DNA of 64,000 nt from Numida meleagris (lineage: Eukaryota; Chordata; Aves; Galliformes; Numididae): positions 65,964,802-66,028,801 of the forward strand of contig NC_034413.1 in NCBI RefSeq assembly GCF_002078875.1, written 5' to 3'. Shown here piece after piece: positions 34,866-49,219 of this stretch (the first letter of the stretch is position 1; every line of letters starts with the position of its first letter). The notes under the pieces were generated by a model. The model was not told the DNA's origin, made no database searches, and saw nothing but the letters and a program-made list of their open reading frames with translations. A program made the translations under genes and the position numbers.

Positions 34866-37800
34866 GTAAGAAAATAGCACATGGGGAAGACCATTTCATT
34901 TTCCCGTGGGGATTTAAGGCTGTGCCTGGCCACCACTGAGGCAACAGATCTTCCAGCCTTTGCCAATCAGTTTGGTTCAGCCACTTTGGCACCACTGTCC
35001 CATCTAACTCACTGCACTGCTGTAACCTCAAAAAAAAAAAAAAAAAGGCAGAAGGGAGGTCCAGCTGTTAGCCCAGCGCTGTGAAGCTTAGCAGAGGGAG
35101 GATGGGAGTGGGAGAACCACAGCAGAACATCAACCTGTGGCTCTCTGGCAGGGCAATACCACATGCTTTCAGGTTTATTTCATACTACACTGCACTCTGT
35201 TAATAAAATGGACTTCTAATCCATTTGAAAAAACCACACGGGGCACAGATCCATCTCACAAACCTCTCCTTCCCTCCTGGGACTTGTCTTGATTAGGCTG
35301 TAAAAATGCATCATTGAAAAGGATTAGTTAATAAGTTCTAACTTTTTTCCAAAGGTTGTTTTTACCCTACCAAAGCATGGCAGTACCGTATTCTGACTAG
35401 CATATGGCTAAAGCAAGCTTTTTTGCTAATGAAGTCACAGGGAAAGTTTTCTGCTCTCGCACACACAAGGAGGTGTAGACCTCAATCACAGTATATAAAC
35501 CAGCAGTATTTAGTTAACGCTAACAAACATAGGACAAATTTTCAAACATGATGATTATCAGGACGCATCACAGAAGCAGGAAAGAATGAAATAGTGCTTA
35601 ATCCAGCACATTGAATCAGGTCGGCATTTAAAGTCATGAAAAAGGACTATTCATCAAAAATTATTGGACTTCTCATTGTCAATTCAAAGTGGAAAAGATG
35701 TGTATGTCCTAGCTATTCATTTTTGTCTTTGAAGCTGGGAGGAAAACAGGCGCTAGGTAGAAACGTGCTGGGCAACCTTTCAAAACTATGGTTTTAGTTA
35801 AATATACAGAGCAGTCCTTAGAGTGAATATTTAATAGCAATTCTGAAGGTCAGTTATAGTCAGTAAACAGTTCTATAAATTATGCTGAAAAATTCTTTTG
35901 ATGAGTCCTTGCAACAAATCCTTTCTGTGTAAACTACAACATATTCTACCGGGTCCTCTCTGATTTCATTTATATTCACATAAACCAACAGAAAATCCAT
36001 CGAAGTCAATGGAGTTGCACTGAAAACAGAAACTTTCCATTTGATTTTTTGGGAAGTATAAATTCACTGCATCAGCTTTTCAGGATTAGTATAATTTCAG
36101 GAGAACGTGTATTGTTGACAAAATCCAATGGAAGATCTCACGCTCCAGTAGTCGAGAAATTTATCTTTATCAAATGTTTTTCATAATTTAAAATTGTATA
36201 TTTAAAGGGGCATATATATTTGTGTGCCTGTGTCTGGTTTTAAATAAGCTGGAGGAGAAGGATCAATAAACTTAGTTAAATTGAGATGGTTTGATGTAAA
36301 TAAGGTTTTGTTATTTTAATCAGAAAATGGAAAATAAATGTCAGTAGATGGCTCTTGTCTGGATGGATTTTATCCCGCCTAGCAGTCAGTAAGCCTTTTA
36401 AATTTTTCATTTGAATGTAAAGTTTGCATATGGTTATGTGTGCATACAGATCAATGAAAAGAAAAAGACCATATAATATTATATATGAACAAAATGCTTC
36501 GTAATCATCAGATCTAAGCAAGTCTCTCTGTCTGAGTTATTATTACAGATTTACTCAGAAACTGTTATAAGTGGGACAATTATATGATCCTCTGTCAGCA
36601 GTTCAATGTCCCACAAACAAATGCCCTTTCAGATTGAAAATGCCTTTTATGCCTTTTCTTTACTCCTCCACCTGTTTTTATAAAGCATCGATGAGTAATC
36701 ACTGATTCCTTCATCAACTTTAGTTGGCTGATGTGTTTGAAAGCTGTGAGCAGGTTTCCTAGAACCGGTGTGACTGCATAAGCCTTGTTTCCAGAAAATC
36801 AGATGAAAATACTGTTGTCTAACAGCAGACTGATTCATGAAAAGCCACCTGTAAGTACCTAAGAAGAAGGTATCCGGTATCTTCTGCTATGTTGCACTGC
36901 AAAAGCATCCCTAGAATCTTTAACAAGTGTGGGGAAAGAACTGACATACTTCTCAGAGATGTATGGTGCTTTTTCCTTTAGAGTCTACCTCTCATGTCAG
37001 GAAAAAAGGTACAGATCCATTCAATATTCAAGTTCTGTGCTATAAATTTATATCGTAAGAGCTCAGAGGACTTTTAAAAACAGGTTAACGTAGAGCAATT
37101 TTTCATACTTAAGCTCTGAAACTCATTCAAACACCATAAGCAGCGTGGCTGCGTTTTGGAAGGCTACCTTTTTCATGTTATCACTGTTCTCATTCATCCA
37201 TCAGTTTTGTCCATTACTAGCTTCTTATTATACAATCTTATTGGATCATTGAATAATGTTTTCAGCTTTCCTCCTTCTGATTAATGTGTTTATTGATGCA
37301 AAAAACAACAGGTATTAGTGTTGGAAATACAAAGCACTATGCTGAACTGAGCTTTAATATTACAATTTCTTTGCTTTGTTCTGTTTCTTTCTGTTTAAAC
37401 AGTGCCTACAAATAAGGAATAAAAATGTTTGCCTCCATTTATCATGTCACCTACAGAAGTTCCAGTGTCCTGTTATATGCAAGAGCTTTTACACTGGAAA
37501 CAAAGGCTTAATTATCAGGTTGTTGCTAGAATTGTGATATATTCTCAGGTAGCTATATTATCTCTGAACTTCTAGCAGCATTTCGATGTTTTAATTTTAA
37601 CCAACAATGAGACATTTCATTTTACATCTCCTGAACATTGTTAAATACATCGAACAACTACACATTTTTAATTGATCTTAATAGAGGTGTTAAATGTTAA
37701 TTTCTTTTCACTCTGACATCCATTTTCATTTATTTTATTCCATGCAGTCTTTAGTCTGGCATAGGACAATACAATTCATCGAGTCTCTGATATGTTTAAT

Positions 37801-40800
37801 TATGCTCAGTGGAAACATGCTTAAAATTCATTCTGGTTCTGATAGGCTTGTATAAGCCAAATGCTTCCATAGAAGAGGAAACTCAGTATTTGGAAGCTCC
37901 ACGCATTTTAATTCGCTCCATGTAGTGGAAAGGGAAGGTAATCTCTTTCCCATCTGCATACTTTGATGAGCCTAAACCTGATGTTATAAATCCAAAATAA
38001 GCAAACTCAGCAACGCTGAGGCAACTGTGATCAGCAAACTGTATCAGGTAGTGCTCCCCTGGACACAGGCAGCACCAGACAAATCAAGCTGGTGGATGCC
38101 TGAAGAGCTTTTAAAGAAAGAGTTTGAAAGTAGAAAGGTGAAAGGGTCTTAGAGACTCTTATGTTTACATGATAAGATCTCTAACTGGCTGGACAGCTGC
38201 AATTAGCCTCCTCAGCTCCTACCCAAGCTTGTCCATGCTGGATGATACTTAACAGGATGATTTAGTTTGTGCTTAAATATTCCGGTGTTGGCCATTTCTC
38301 CTGTTTACTGAGTTGCTTCTTTTGTTAGTGGCCCAGTGACCTCCAGTGTTATGATCGATCAAGCCTGCAACAGAATGCAGATCCAGATCAAAACCCCTCA
38401 GTTTTCTTAGCAGAACCAAGCTCAACCACCTCTAATTTCTAGAACTGTGCAAACATATGGTGCAAAGTTGGACAATGCTAAGTGAAAATCCAAGAAGCAG
38501 AAGTAGAATTTTGCATTAAAGACGAAATCAGCATTATGTTTACCGTGTCCTAATTTCATTCATTCATGAACCTTGCATCGTACCCGTTGGTATTTAAGGT
38601 CTGATACCAGTCATACTGGAGATGAAGCTACATCACACATTTCTGCCTTGCATCCAGCTTACAGGCTCATTCAGTTAGTATGCCTGTCTTTGATATGTTT
38701 CTGGCATGCATGAGAACCGTGGATAACACCACTTGCATTAGTGTACCACTGACGAGGGTAAGACGCATAGTTAAATGTGGATTCTGTATCCAGATGAAGC
38801 TTTGCTGAAACTTCCTATTGGTTCTCCATTTTCGTCATCATCTGTGTTCAATTTCAGATTTTCTTCACTGACCAGGAGATTTTTATTGATAAATTCAATT
38901 ATTTTTTACTCTCTTCCCTTTCCCCCTAGTGATCTTGACTTGTCATTTCATTTTTCTTTGTTAATGAAGATTACATTAACAGTTTTCTTGTTTTGGGTTG
39001 TTTTGTGATTTGCCTCCTCTAGTAATAACTTTCCTACTTTGATGTGAGTATTACAAACAGTATTCTAGATAATGGCCAACTCTACCATATGGAGCAATAA
39101 AAATGCCTGGATCTCTTTTTGATTTATACTGCAGAGGACAAGTAATTCAATTCGCTCCACTACTTGATTTGTTTTTCATTGCCAGTACACATTGGGATGA
39201 ATACTTTGGGGATTATTTTAATGCAGAAATATCCAGATTGCTTTATTTGTCTAGATATCAGCACATTTTCCAGTTTATGAATACTGTTGTTTTCATTGTT
39301 TATTCATTTACCTGGACTGAATTTCATTTGTCATTGGTTGGTCCCATAATCTAGATGTCTTCCCAAATGAGCTATACTGTACGCATGGGATTTTTTTCTT
39401 TATGCACTCAGTTGATGTTAGCATTACTATGTGGAGACTCAGTTTATAATTAAAGGGCATATTCTGCTGATGCCAACTACAGTCTTCCTCTGCACAGGTC
39501 TATTATTTCAATCTGTCACAACCTGACACTAATGCAACTTTTGCGCTTCAGCATCAGCCTCTCTCCAGTCTGTTTGTGACACAAGCACTAAAACTCCTTC
39601 AGCTAACTTTAGTTCTTACCTCTAACTTCAAAATCCCCTTTGGACTATTATGAAACACCTTCTAAGAATCTAAATACAATTACCTCTACATCTTCCTTAA
39701 TGACCAGGAAAGCAACAGTTTATTTTTCTCACTGAACTACTGGACCAGCAGTTAGTCACCCCCAGGTACTTGGCCTCACAAGTATTTCATGGACGTGTGC
39801 ATACACAAAGTTGAGTTTAACTGTACTTTGGTTTTTGATGGTACATTACAGTAAATAAGCCCATAACAGCCATTCTATTTTCTTCACAAAAAGATGCACT
39901 TAAAATTGAATACTTAACAAAAAAAAATTTCCAATCAAAATTCAGTACTTATAATACAGTAAGTCTGAACAATCAATCAGCATTTTTATCATCCGTATCA
40001 TCTGGAAGTCTTATTAATCACACCCAAAATACTGATTTCTCGGACGAAATATATGGTCTTTATAGCTTACCATCATTTCATTTAAACCCTGTCCTGAACC
40101 ACTGGAAACGAGAACTTGCCATGAGTTAAAACAGGGTGCACCTTAAGATCCTCTTAGTTTCCAAAAGGATTTAAGGGAAGAATCACACCATCAAGGAAAT
40201 GCCCAGCAGATCTAGAATTTAATTCTGTACTCTTCTCAAGCAAGATTTAAGAAAATTAAAAAAAGCTGGGAAAAAGCTGGAGTATACAAAGGAAAATAAA
40301 TAATATTATGCATTAATATTAAAAGCTAGTAACACTTTCTTTGCAGTCAGGAATTCTCTCCAGCTAGGGCAACTGGCTACTTCTTGCTTTATGCAAACAT
40401 TTCTATTTGCCTTCACACTCTTCAAAAGGTATATTTAAGTAAAAGTCAGGTTTTTACGGACTTCTGAACAGAACTTTAAAAAAAAAAAATTGCATGACAA
40501 AAGTTTGATGCTTATTCCCTAATTTTATGCTGAGCAATCAAACACATTGATAAGTAGTAAGGATTTACCGGAGCGAATAACCTCAAAATTTCAGGGGTGA
40601 TCCAATACTATTCATACATTACTCAACTGTTGGAAGGCAACAATAGCTTTTACTGCTTGGGTTGTGTCCTCTAATGGCTCTGCCTGTGCATTGCTGTTAT
40701 GCAAATCATTTCACACATGAGGTACTTACGCTCATTTAGCAATGCATCTGGTAGTGCTGTGAGCAGCAATGTTTGCTAAGGGAACTGTGTCCACACAGGG

Positions 40801-43800
40801 AAAAAGAGATTTCCACATCCCTTGAAATGTTAGAGTGAGTAAATTATACTTTTCTCAAGAAATAGTGTTAAGATAGGATAGTATTGATGAGGGAGAATAT
40901 AGGGCTGGGTTAAATAAGTACATGAAATAATAAATGCAAGCCTACACATGCTGGTAATTCCACAGACCTGAAGCACAACATGTATACCTAAATCGGATTT
41001 AGCTTTCAGGTTCACAAGTCTCATAAAACACGGGGAATCGGAACACAAGATACAAGAAAACAGTTTCTGCTATCCGTTTCTGAGCAAAATATGTGGTATG
41101 GAAAAGTCCAGGATGCAATATCCAGAATATGCAATGAAATCCAAATGGAAAATGGTAAATAGATCATAGTAAGCGGCATTGCTTATTTTTGACACTTTTT
41201 TGAAGTAGCCACTCTCCTTTATAGATTCCCTACCTTCTGTACGTTTTTATGCTTTTTGTTATTATTTTCAGTAGAATTTGAAGCTTCTAGGAGCTGAACT
41301 TGGAGTAGCCACTGATGCTTTTCAGGTGCAAAACAAACTACATGAAGAATCAGCACCGTATTATCTCTACAAACATGTACTCTTCCTCAGTCATTTTGCA
41401 GTTCTCAATCTAGTGGATGTCAGGGTATTTAATATCACCCATTCTTCATGGAGAATAGTCGTCCCATTTGCTGCTGTGAGATTGATAGTGCTGCGTGCTA
41501 TCAATCCCAAAAGCTCTGATGCAGGCCATGGACCTCAACCAAAAGATTCCTTTCTGTGCTATCAATCTCGCAGCTCTGTACTCTCTCCAAGTCTTAAATC
41601 AGGCTGGTTGATATCTTTCCAGTTTCTGTATTCCTGCATCAGCAGTCTAGCTAAACACGGTCATCACTCACTACCTCTGTTTCAGCAGTGGTTACAAACA
41701 CAATATCACTTTCTGCAATGCTACACTATTACTATTGCAATTACTATTTATTTATATTACAATAGTGCCCACAATGCGATCAGTGCTTTCTAAACGTGAA
41801 GAAAGTCAAAAGCCCCATACCCCCAAATGGATGAACCAAACAGGGATTTTTGAAACAGAAGGTCTTTCAATCTTAGACTGTACAGATAAATATCAAGCAC
41901 ATCAGTTTTGTGATGAACAACAGCAATGTTTGGTCTGTTATGGATGTTGCTGTCTCTAATACAGTGAGTTTTGAGGCACCTCAAAGGGCTGCTGTATGTT
42001 GGAGTGGAAGGGCAAAGATTTTTCCCCTTCCAAGCCCCCCGGCCCATAAATGCTCCATCCTGCTCTGACCGAAGCAATACTGGTTACTTTGCCTAACAGC
42101 CATTTAGTGGCCTCCTTAAGTATTCTTAAAATGCCTTACATGTCATGTGCTTCTGGAAGACATTTTGTGTAAATGTGAACATTTACAAAATTATTAAACT
42201 GAACTTCTCACCTTCTTTTTACATAGCTCACTTCAGGCCATTTTTAGACTAACTGCATCGATAAGGTGTACTTTTTACAACTGGCATCCAATAAAAAATA
42301 TATTTAGAATTTGGAAGTTCAGAGGTAGGAGAAATCTTCAGTCAAAGGCTTATGGCTCAGAGAAAGAAGAGCGGAAATGCCCCTTGTGTATTCAAGACTT
42401 AATATAAGCTGATAATTAAACCCTCTACCATTATTGTTGAATTTGGATTTTAAATCCTTAAAATATGGGAACGTCAAGTCACCTTTCCCACTGAGACTAT
42501 TTAACAACTGAAATTTATGAGCCATACCCTTCATTATGACTTCCATTATGTAAGGGGATCTTAATTTTAAGCCCATTCCATTTTTCAGTAGAAGGCTGAT
42601 GAAGTAGTATGAACCATAGCTTTTACAGAGCCTCCTCCGCAATAATAATTAGATAATGCCCTACCTGAGTATTGGGTCTACACAGTGTCAGTCCTGTGAT
42701 TCAATGTGTGAAGTTAAAACGAGGTACTTACCTATTAGCTACATACTCTATTCTCTGCCTTAGTAGTGGAGGAAATAAGAGTACAAGTACTCAGCATAAA
42801 GCCAAGGAAACTGCCAAAGGAGTATAAGCAGCAGCAAGAACTGATGAAGCATCACAGAGGGATGAAGAAATCCCTATGTAGTTGAGCCAGCTGAAGTGAG
42901 GAGCCAGATGTGCATGCTTCTGTTCTGGGGTCAGAATACAGAAAAAAAGACAGCTGTCATTTTTTCCAGCTGAACCAAACCAGATAATAGGTAAGATAAA
43001 AAGAAGCACTGATGTGAGGGATCTTTTATTTTTCATTTTCTTTCACATTTTCCTAATTAATATGCACAATAAATACTTCTGGACAAGCACCTTGTTTGGA
43101 GCGCCAAGATGAGAAACTGTAATAAGATCCAGTGATTTAGTGGATACCATTTACTTTGCTATTTTTGTTGCCTATAGTGTCTATTGCCTATATGAGGCTC
43201 CACCATACAAACACGGTGGGCAAAAAAACTCCATTGGAAAGGTTTAGTGTCTGAAAACACAGCAGACCATGAACAGAAAAGGAAACAAGAGAAGGAAAGG
43301 GAAAATAATGCAGAAGACCAAGTCAGTGATGAGTTGGAAATGATACAGCTCCTAAACAACAATCTACCAATAGATGTACTCTGAAATCCTGGGGTTCAGA
43401 GTTATCTGAAAATCTGTATAAGTTTGATCTTAAAAAAAGCAGACTGTATACATGGCAAGACAAAGCAATAGCTTGATAACACACAACAAGAAAAGACCTA
43501 AGCAAGACGAGGCTGGTAACAGAGAATAGGATGATAAGGAAACAGGACTACTGGCTGATGGAGTTGGGAAAAAATGGTACTGGGCTCCTCTTCAGATCTT
43601 GAATGTGGGAGTTAGAAAGGGGCTCAATGAGAAGGTTGCTTCCCTTTACTGGTGGAGGAGACATGCAAGCTACACAAGGAACAAGTTTATCTGTAAAGAA
43701 AGAAAAAGATAATTATAGAGGGTCTCTGCAAAATGCAAGGGTTAGGTGGAAAATATAACAAAAAAGGAAAATCAGTGAAACCCAAGAACAACTTCCTTCT

Positions 43801-46800
43801 ATATAAGTAAGTTTTGAAAGGAGGTTTTACATGAATCCATCAGTTCTGATGAAAACACACATGGACAAAATTAAAATGCAATATTTCAATTGGCCTAACA
43901 AGTTGGGTCAAGTAGCCTAAGACAGAAATGGTTTTAATTATCAACAAAAGGTCACTTATTAGTCTCTAACTTTCATTTTTATTTTCTCAAATTAATAAAT
44001 ACAAGGTCCACGATCTGTCAAAGATTGTAGGTGTTATCTGCTGCAAATGCATAAAAGTCTTTTATATTTAAAGGAAAGTCTTCTTTATTTTATTAAATTT
44101 ATTTTCATTCTAGAAACAATCTCTTCTAGTCTCAACTTCAGTCCACAATGAAAGTATTTAGTAAACTAATTTATTCCTTCATCGAAATCATAATTACTCG
44201 GTTTTTCTAACAACAATGTTTCATGCAAAAAGCTCTGATTTAACTTTCTCTGCTTATGGTGACACTATAAAGAGCCTTGTATGAATCTTACAGTAATATC
44301 TTTACAGAAGACAGAAATGAGGATATAAAAACCTGAAATACAGTTCACTTAGATTGCAGTTTAGTAGAAGTGCATGACACTTTATCAGTTGTATAAGTCC
44401 TTCTAACTAAATTATGTTACAATGATGATGCTATTAATCATACCCACAGTATTCTTCCCATTGTAAGAGATATCTCAAATCTACTCAGTCTCCACTAAAG
44501 AAAAATATCGCATGCTCATTTATTCTCTATTAAATGAAAAAAAAAATGGAAGCAAAGTAATTACTAGTAACAGTGACGAGAAATTCAAAGCATGAACATA
44601 TGCCAAAAACAATAGAGAAAAAATGAGCAGTAAATTCTAACAGTAAAACCATTCCATTTTTCAGCAATAAAGCAAACTATAAAGCGACTCTATAAACCTG
44701 TTAATGTAATGTAAATCAAGGCCTCTAGAACCAAGGTCATGCAAAAATTGGAACTTCCTTAAGACAGGAAAGCAGTGTAAGGGAAAATATCGTGCTGTAT
44801 GATATATGCTATCCTATCTATTGAATACCGGTAGCCAAAGTGATGGGAGAGAGGATATAAAACAGCACATTGGATTTGAATGGAACAGAGCACCTACGAA
44901 TATGCAAAGTAAAGTCTATTTAAGGGAAGGATAATTTAAAGGTTATTTCAACAAAAGCAAATTAACTGCACAGAGTTCAATGTCAACTTCAGCATTCCAA
45001 TCCACGCTAAATATTAAGGTTTCCAAAGAGCAAATAGCCAGTATTTTTTTCTCTGCCATGGCATGTGATGCTGGAACACAGAGAGAAGAATCATTTAAAA
45101 TGAGTTATTAAACACCTTCTGAAAAAAATGTATTTACTGTTTCTTATTGGCTTTATTTTGGACGGAGGGTAGATCTGCTACACTGCAAACCGTAATGTGA
45201 CATTTAAGATCAGAGCCCCCCACAACTATCAATAAACCTTCACTTATTATAAAACTCTGACTTTAACTGCGGTGATTGAAACATCCCTATGTAAAAACCG
45301 ACATCATCCAGCCATCGCTCCTGGAAGCCAGGATGTGTGCTGTGGATAGCTGTGTGCCAAGCATCGTGTGGGGCAGGGGAGAGCCACATCCACCCCTACA
45401 GAGTGTAGTGCAGCATGCACCAAAATGTGGGTGTCGTGGACGGTGTGCTGAAGGCCACATCTCATAGACTCTCTAACTATCTTACTTGAGAATTTGTTCA
45501 CATTTAACATAATTGTTGTATGCTAACATATTATATGCCTAAAATATTCATGGAAGCCAACACTGTTGTAACAGGCAGCTAAGAAGAAGCCAAATGGAAG
45601 CATATGCCACACCAGTATATAGCAAATTTTCATTCCTTCAACATTTTCTCACAGTCTCCTTTGAAATGAACCCTTTTCTCACTGATTTAAACTGATTGGG
45701 TATAAGAAATGTCCATCATCATGTGTCTATATTTTCTGTCAGTGCAAGGCAATGTTTTTATATGTTGCTGCATGTGGCAGCTAAAATTATTTCAGTAAAC
45801 AACTTCTTTAAATTTTCCCATATATCATTACATTAGGCTGAAAGCTTATCATGTTTTTCAAAGCAAAAGAAATGCCAAGAAGGGCACACAGAGGCTTTCT
45901 CTTCCATGTCTGCAGTTGTCAAAGGAAATATAATTTTTGGCTTCTACACAATTTACCCTGCTGCACACACTCCGACTTCAGTGCTTGATAACTGCTTCTG
46001 TGTATGTGCTGAAATATTTGCATGCAGAGGCTAAATATGTGAAGGAAGAAATGCATCATTAGCATCTGCATGCACATTACTAAAAATTGGAACAAAATAC
46101 CCTAAGGAAAGGATCTCATAAATTTACGGATGAAATGGTCAAAGACCAATGGCTAGAGAGCAACATTTAACCATTTAACAACACATTGTGGCTGTTGTTT
46201 GCTTTAGGCTTTTTTTTTATATGGACTCTGACATATGTAGGGATGTATGCATCTTCTGGACGGAATGTGAATTAGATCAGATATAACATATATCAGCTCA
46301 GTGGGGTGCCCCAAAACACCCACCACCCACCCCATCTATTGCTGCATTTGCCATCTTAAGCAAATTCAATTTCTTTCCTTGTGATAAAATAAGCCGGTTC
46401 AAAGTGGATAACATCTCACAATAATGAGTCCCAAAGCTGTAATTTAACACAAACCTAGCAATTCTATTATACAACACATCCAGTTCATTAAAAACAACAA
46501 ACCAGCTTGTATATGATCTGTATCACCACAAATCAAAGATCAGCAAACTAAGCTGCAGGGAAATGCATGGTCCAGAAGAAAAAAAAATAATTCTAAGCAA
46601 TGTAGTCACCTCAGAAGACAGCTAATTTAGATTAAATGTTCAGATAAAATTATGTTTGAGTCATTAATACTGAGATAAAAGTAGGTTCTTAGCCAGTAAA
46701 CTTAAAAAGATTGTAACTCTCTCCTATATAAATTATAGCATATTCATACTAAATATAGTCATATTTAATGTATTATTCCAAGCACTTTTGAGTTTACCCA

Positions 46801-48828
46801 GCCAAATTGTTGATAGTATCTGTGGTCTGGTTAACAAGTGTTAGTTTATTTACTGAAAATCTGGGTTAAATACAACAGAAATCCATTTACAAGTTATAAC
46901 CGACATAGTTTGGACTCAGTCCTTCATTTCACGAGCTGCTGGGCACCTGGCAATTCCCATTATCTTTAATGAGAAGCTTCCAAACCTTTTCAAAATATGA
47001 ATACTTGGTGCAATGGGAACCCAGCTGAAACACCTGTGCTTTAGCAATGGCACCACAGCAATGCCTCTAGCTGTGTGGCATTATACTTGCTTCACTTTGC
47101 TTAATGGAAAGAATCTATCAGGTTTAATGATAATTAAATATTTTTTTAATTTCTCTAGGCTCAATAAAAGGCAAGAGATGAGGCCAACACATCCTGTTCC
47201 AAGTGGTCAATTCTAGTTTCAAAGCAGCAACGAATAACTCTTCTCTTAAAGGTATAACCTTCTAATTGCTCTTTCCAAAATCATTTTAAATCTAATGGAC
47301 TAATCAGAAGGCTTTGAAAATAATGCATATGTTGCTGCATCAATTCGGTTACTGCCTTACCATCCTCTTTATGAAGTACAACACATTCACTGCAACAGGA
47401 ACTGAACAAGTTGCAGGACAAGGCAGAGGGAGCAGAGTGGCCATGTCTGAGTTCAGATCTAGTTTGGTGTTCACATAAACTATGCTGAGAGCAGCAGAAA
47501 TACATCTGGAGGTACAAAATAGAGCAGATTAGGAAGGGAATGCCCCATCACCCACAGCTGGGGTCAGTGCCTTAGTACATGTCCCCCTACATCCCAGCAC
47601 ACAAATCCCTCCAACCGACAACGTGAGATTGAGACTAAATATCTAAAACCCCCTGCTGCAGACATTATACAATCAATAACTGTTCATTACGCAGTTTCTG
47701 TAGTGAGATGCATGGTATTCCTGAAGCCAAACCCACTAACCAATAGGGCATTTCAAAGATTTGTTCTCCTATCATGAAGAAAACCTAAACATTAGGTTCA
47801 TAGCCATCTGCACATGATAAGTAAGTGACCCAGAAGAAAGTTAGCATTAAGAGAAAAAAATGTTTGATAAAGGTGAGACTCAAGACACTTTTTAAAGTTA
47901 ATCTCTCTCAGATTTGGGAGTCTTGATGCGATGACTGGCTCTGCCCTGCTTCAGAAGTGACTACAGCACAGAAAGAGATTTGTTTTATACGTACAGCTTT
48001 TCATATCTGAGCTTGAACAACCACTTCTAGGTGTTAAAGGCACCATGTTACAAGGTTATCTTGTCTGTATAAAACATACAGAGCAACAATTACAGTATAG
48101 ACAAAAGACAGACAGGGAATGGAAATGCTGAGTACTGCTTTCTACTTAAACTTGGAAAGATTTTACAAGAAATGAAAATTCTAACATTCTATTCTGCAAC
48201 CATGAAAACCTCACTCTATTTCAGTGTTTCCAAATGCCTTCATACCAGAAATTTGCTTTCAAACCAGAAATTTGAGGCTTCCCAAAATACTCCAGGGTCA
48301 GGGAACACGCCAGTCCTAGGTCAGTCCCCCGTGCTCCAGTAACAAAAATTTGCCTGACAGGCTGACACGACGCCAAGAAGCCAGGAAACCTGCATGCCTG
48401 CCAGTTTGACAGAGAGGACGGACAGGGAGCAGTCTCTGTTACATTTTCAGATGGGATATTTTAATTTTATGGTAAGTGAATCTTCTGGAAAATGATTGTG
48501 ATGGCACGTTCCCAGACCTCAGTTCTGCTCCTATCCGAAATGCTTCCCTGAACAGGATGAATAGTGAGCACAATCCTGGAGGCTTGGATCACTCAGGCTG
48601 ACAAGGACACATTCTGCAGTTAGAGCTGGGCTTCCATGGATGGGAAAATGTCACAAAATGCGCTAAAATGAAAGCTACTAGGCATTAAAGCAGCACAGAC
48701 ATCTTCCCTTTTAGAGCCATGTGGGTTGCCAATGTTGCTACTAAATCGGGTTTCAAAGATGTGGACAGTGTTTAACAGCAATCAGCTGCTGTGTTGTGTG
48801 TAGTGTGCCCAAGGCTTCACCTTCGCAG
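34866..48828. other. Long non-coding stretch, little recognised
   Basis: A run of 17 A lies at 35030-35046, immediately after the candidate exon pair. A possible ancient-repeat word sits at 35995-36023, a splice-acceptor/poly(A)-signal pair at 37402-37423, and a hairpin at 41480-41506. The 171-codon frame at 41278-41793 has no start context and no recognisable domain. No CR1 copy was recognised in these 14 kb, which is a long CR1-free interval. Confidence 0.45.
41480..41506. repeat. Perfect 9-bp inverted repeat
   Basis: GATTGATAG (41480-41488) and CTATCAATC (41498-41506) are exact complements around a 9-base loop. A third partial copy (GCTATCAATC) recurs about 55 bases downstream. It may be a cruciform or paired binding site, with no known family. 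Confidence 0.65.
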
Positions 48829-49008
48829 TGTGCAGAACTGCTGGCTGCTTTCTACAACGTTCAGTCTGCAGCAAGAGAGCCTGTGGATGAAACTCTTATT
48901 ATCACAAATGCATTTGTAATTCATCAGTTTGCTTGGTTTGGACTGGGCTTCCAAGCTTGGCGCTTTACATGCAAGTTAGACCAGGCCAAAGCAATTATAG
49001 ATTTCCAA
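48829..49008 (+). CDS. Candidate internal exon, unknown protein
   Basis: A 180-base segment (60 codons, phase 0 at both ends) runs from an acceptor (CACCTTCGCAG) to a donor (CCAA|GTAAGC) without a stop. The reading begins C-A-E-L-L-A-A-F and ends A-I-I-D-F-Q. It contains a tryptophan/phenylalanine-rich middle (H-Q-F-A-W-F-G-L-G-F). A 14-bp perfect palindrome ACAAATGCATTTGT lies inside (48904-48917), which instead suggests a regulatory element. An open stretch of 60 codons is not rare by chance and the donor lacks the usual G at -1, so support is modest. Confidence 0.22.
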
Positions 49009-49155
49009 GTAAGCTTCCAGTTGCTGGAGAAGGGAAGAGGAGAGTAACTAAAACCTGTTCTAAATAAAATGGATTTTTAGTGCCAAAGACATTGTGACAT
49101 TGCTTGTCTTCTAAACAGTGATTAAGATGAACTACACAGCAGTGATCCTAAACAC

Positions 49156-49219
49156 ATCATAGAATCACAGAATGGCTTAGATTGGAAGGGACCTTAGAGA
49201 TCATCCAGTTCCAACCCTC
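49156..49219 (-). mobile_element. CR1 LINE tip, minus strand
   Basis: Reverse-complemented terminal CR1 sequence: ATCATAGAATCACAGAATGG, then 'GATTGGAAGGGACCTTAGAG' and 'ATCCAGTTCCAACCC'. Only about 64 bases of the 3' UTR are left, an extreme 5' truncation typical of CR1 insertions. Confidence 0.92.

Noticed and set aside
41278..41793. 171-codon open frame on the plus strand
   Set aside because: No start context, a weak donor-like site only, composition typical of AT-rich non-coding sequence, and no recognisable domain.
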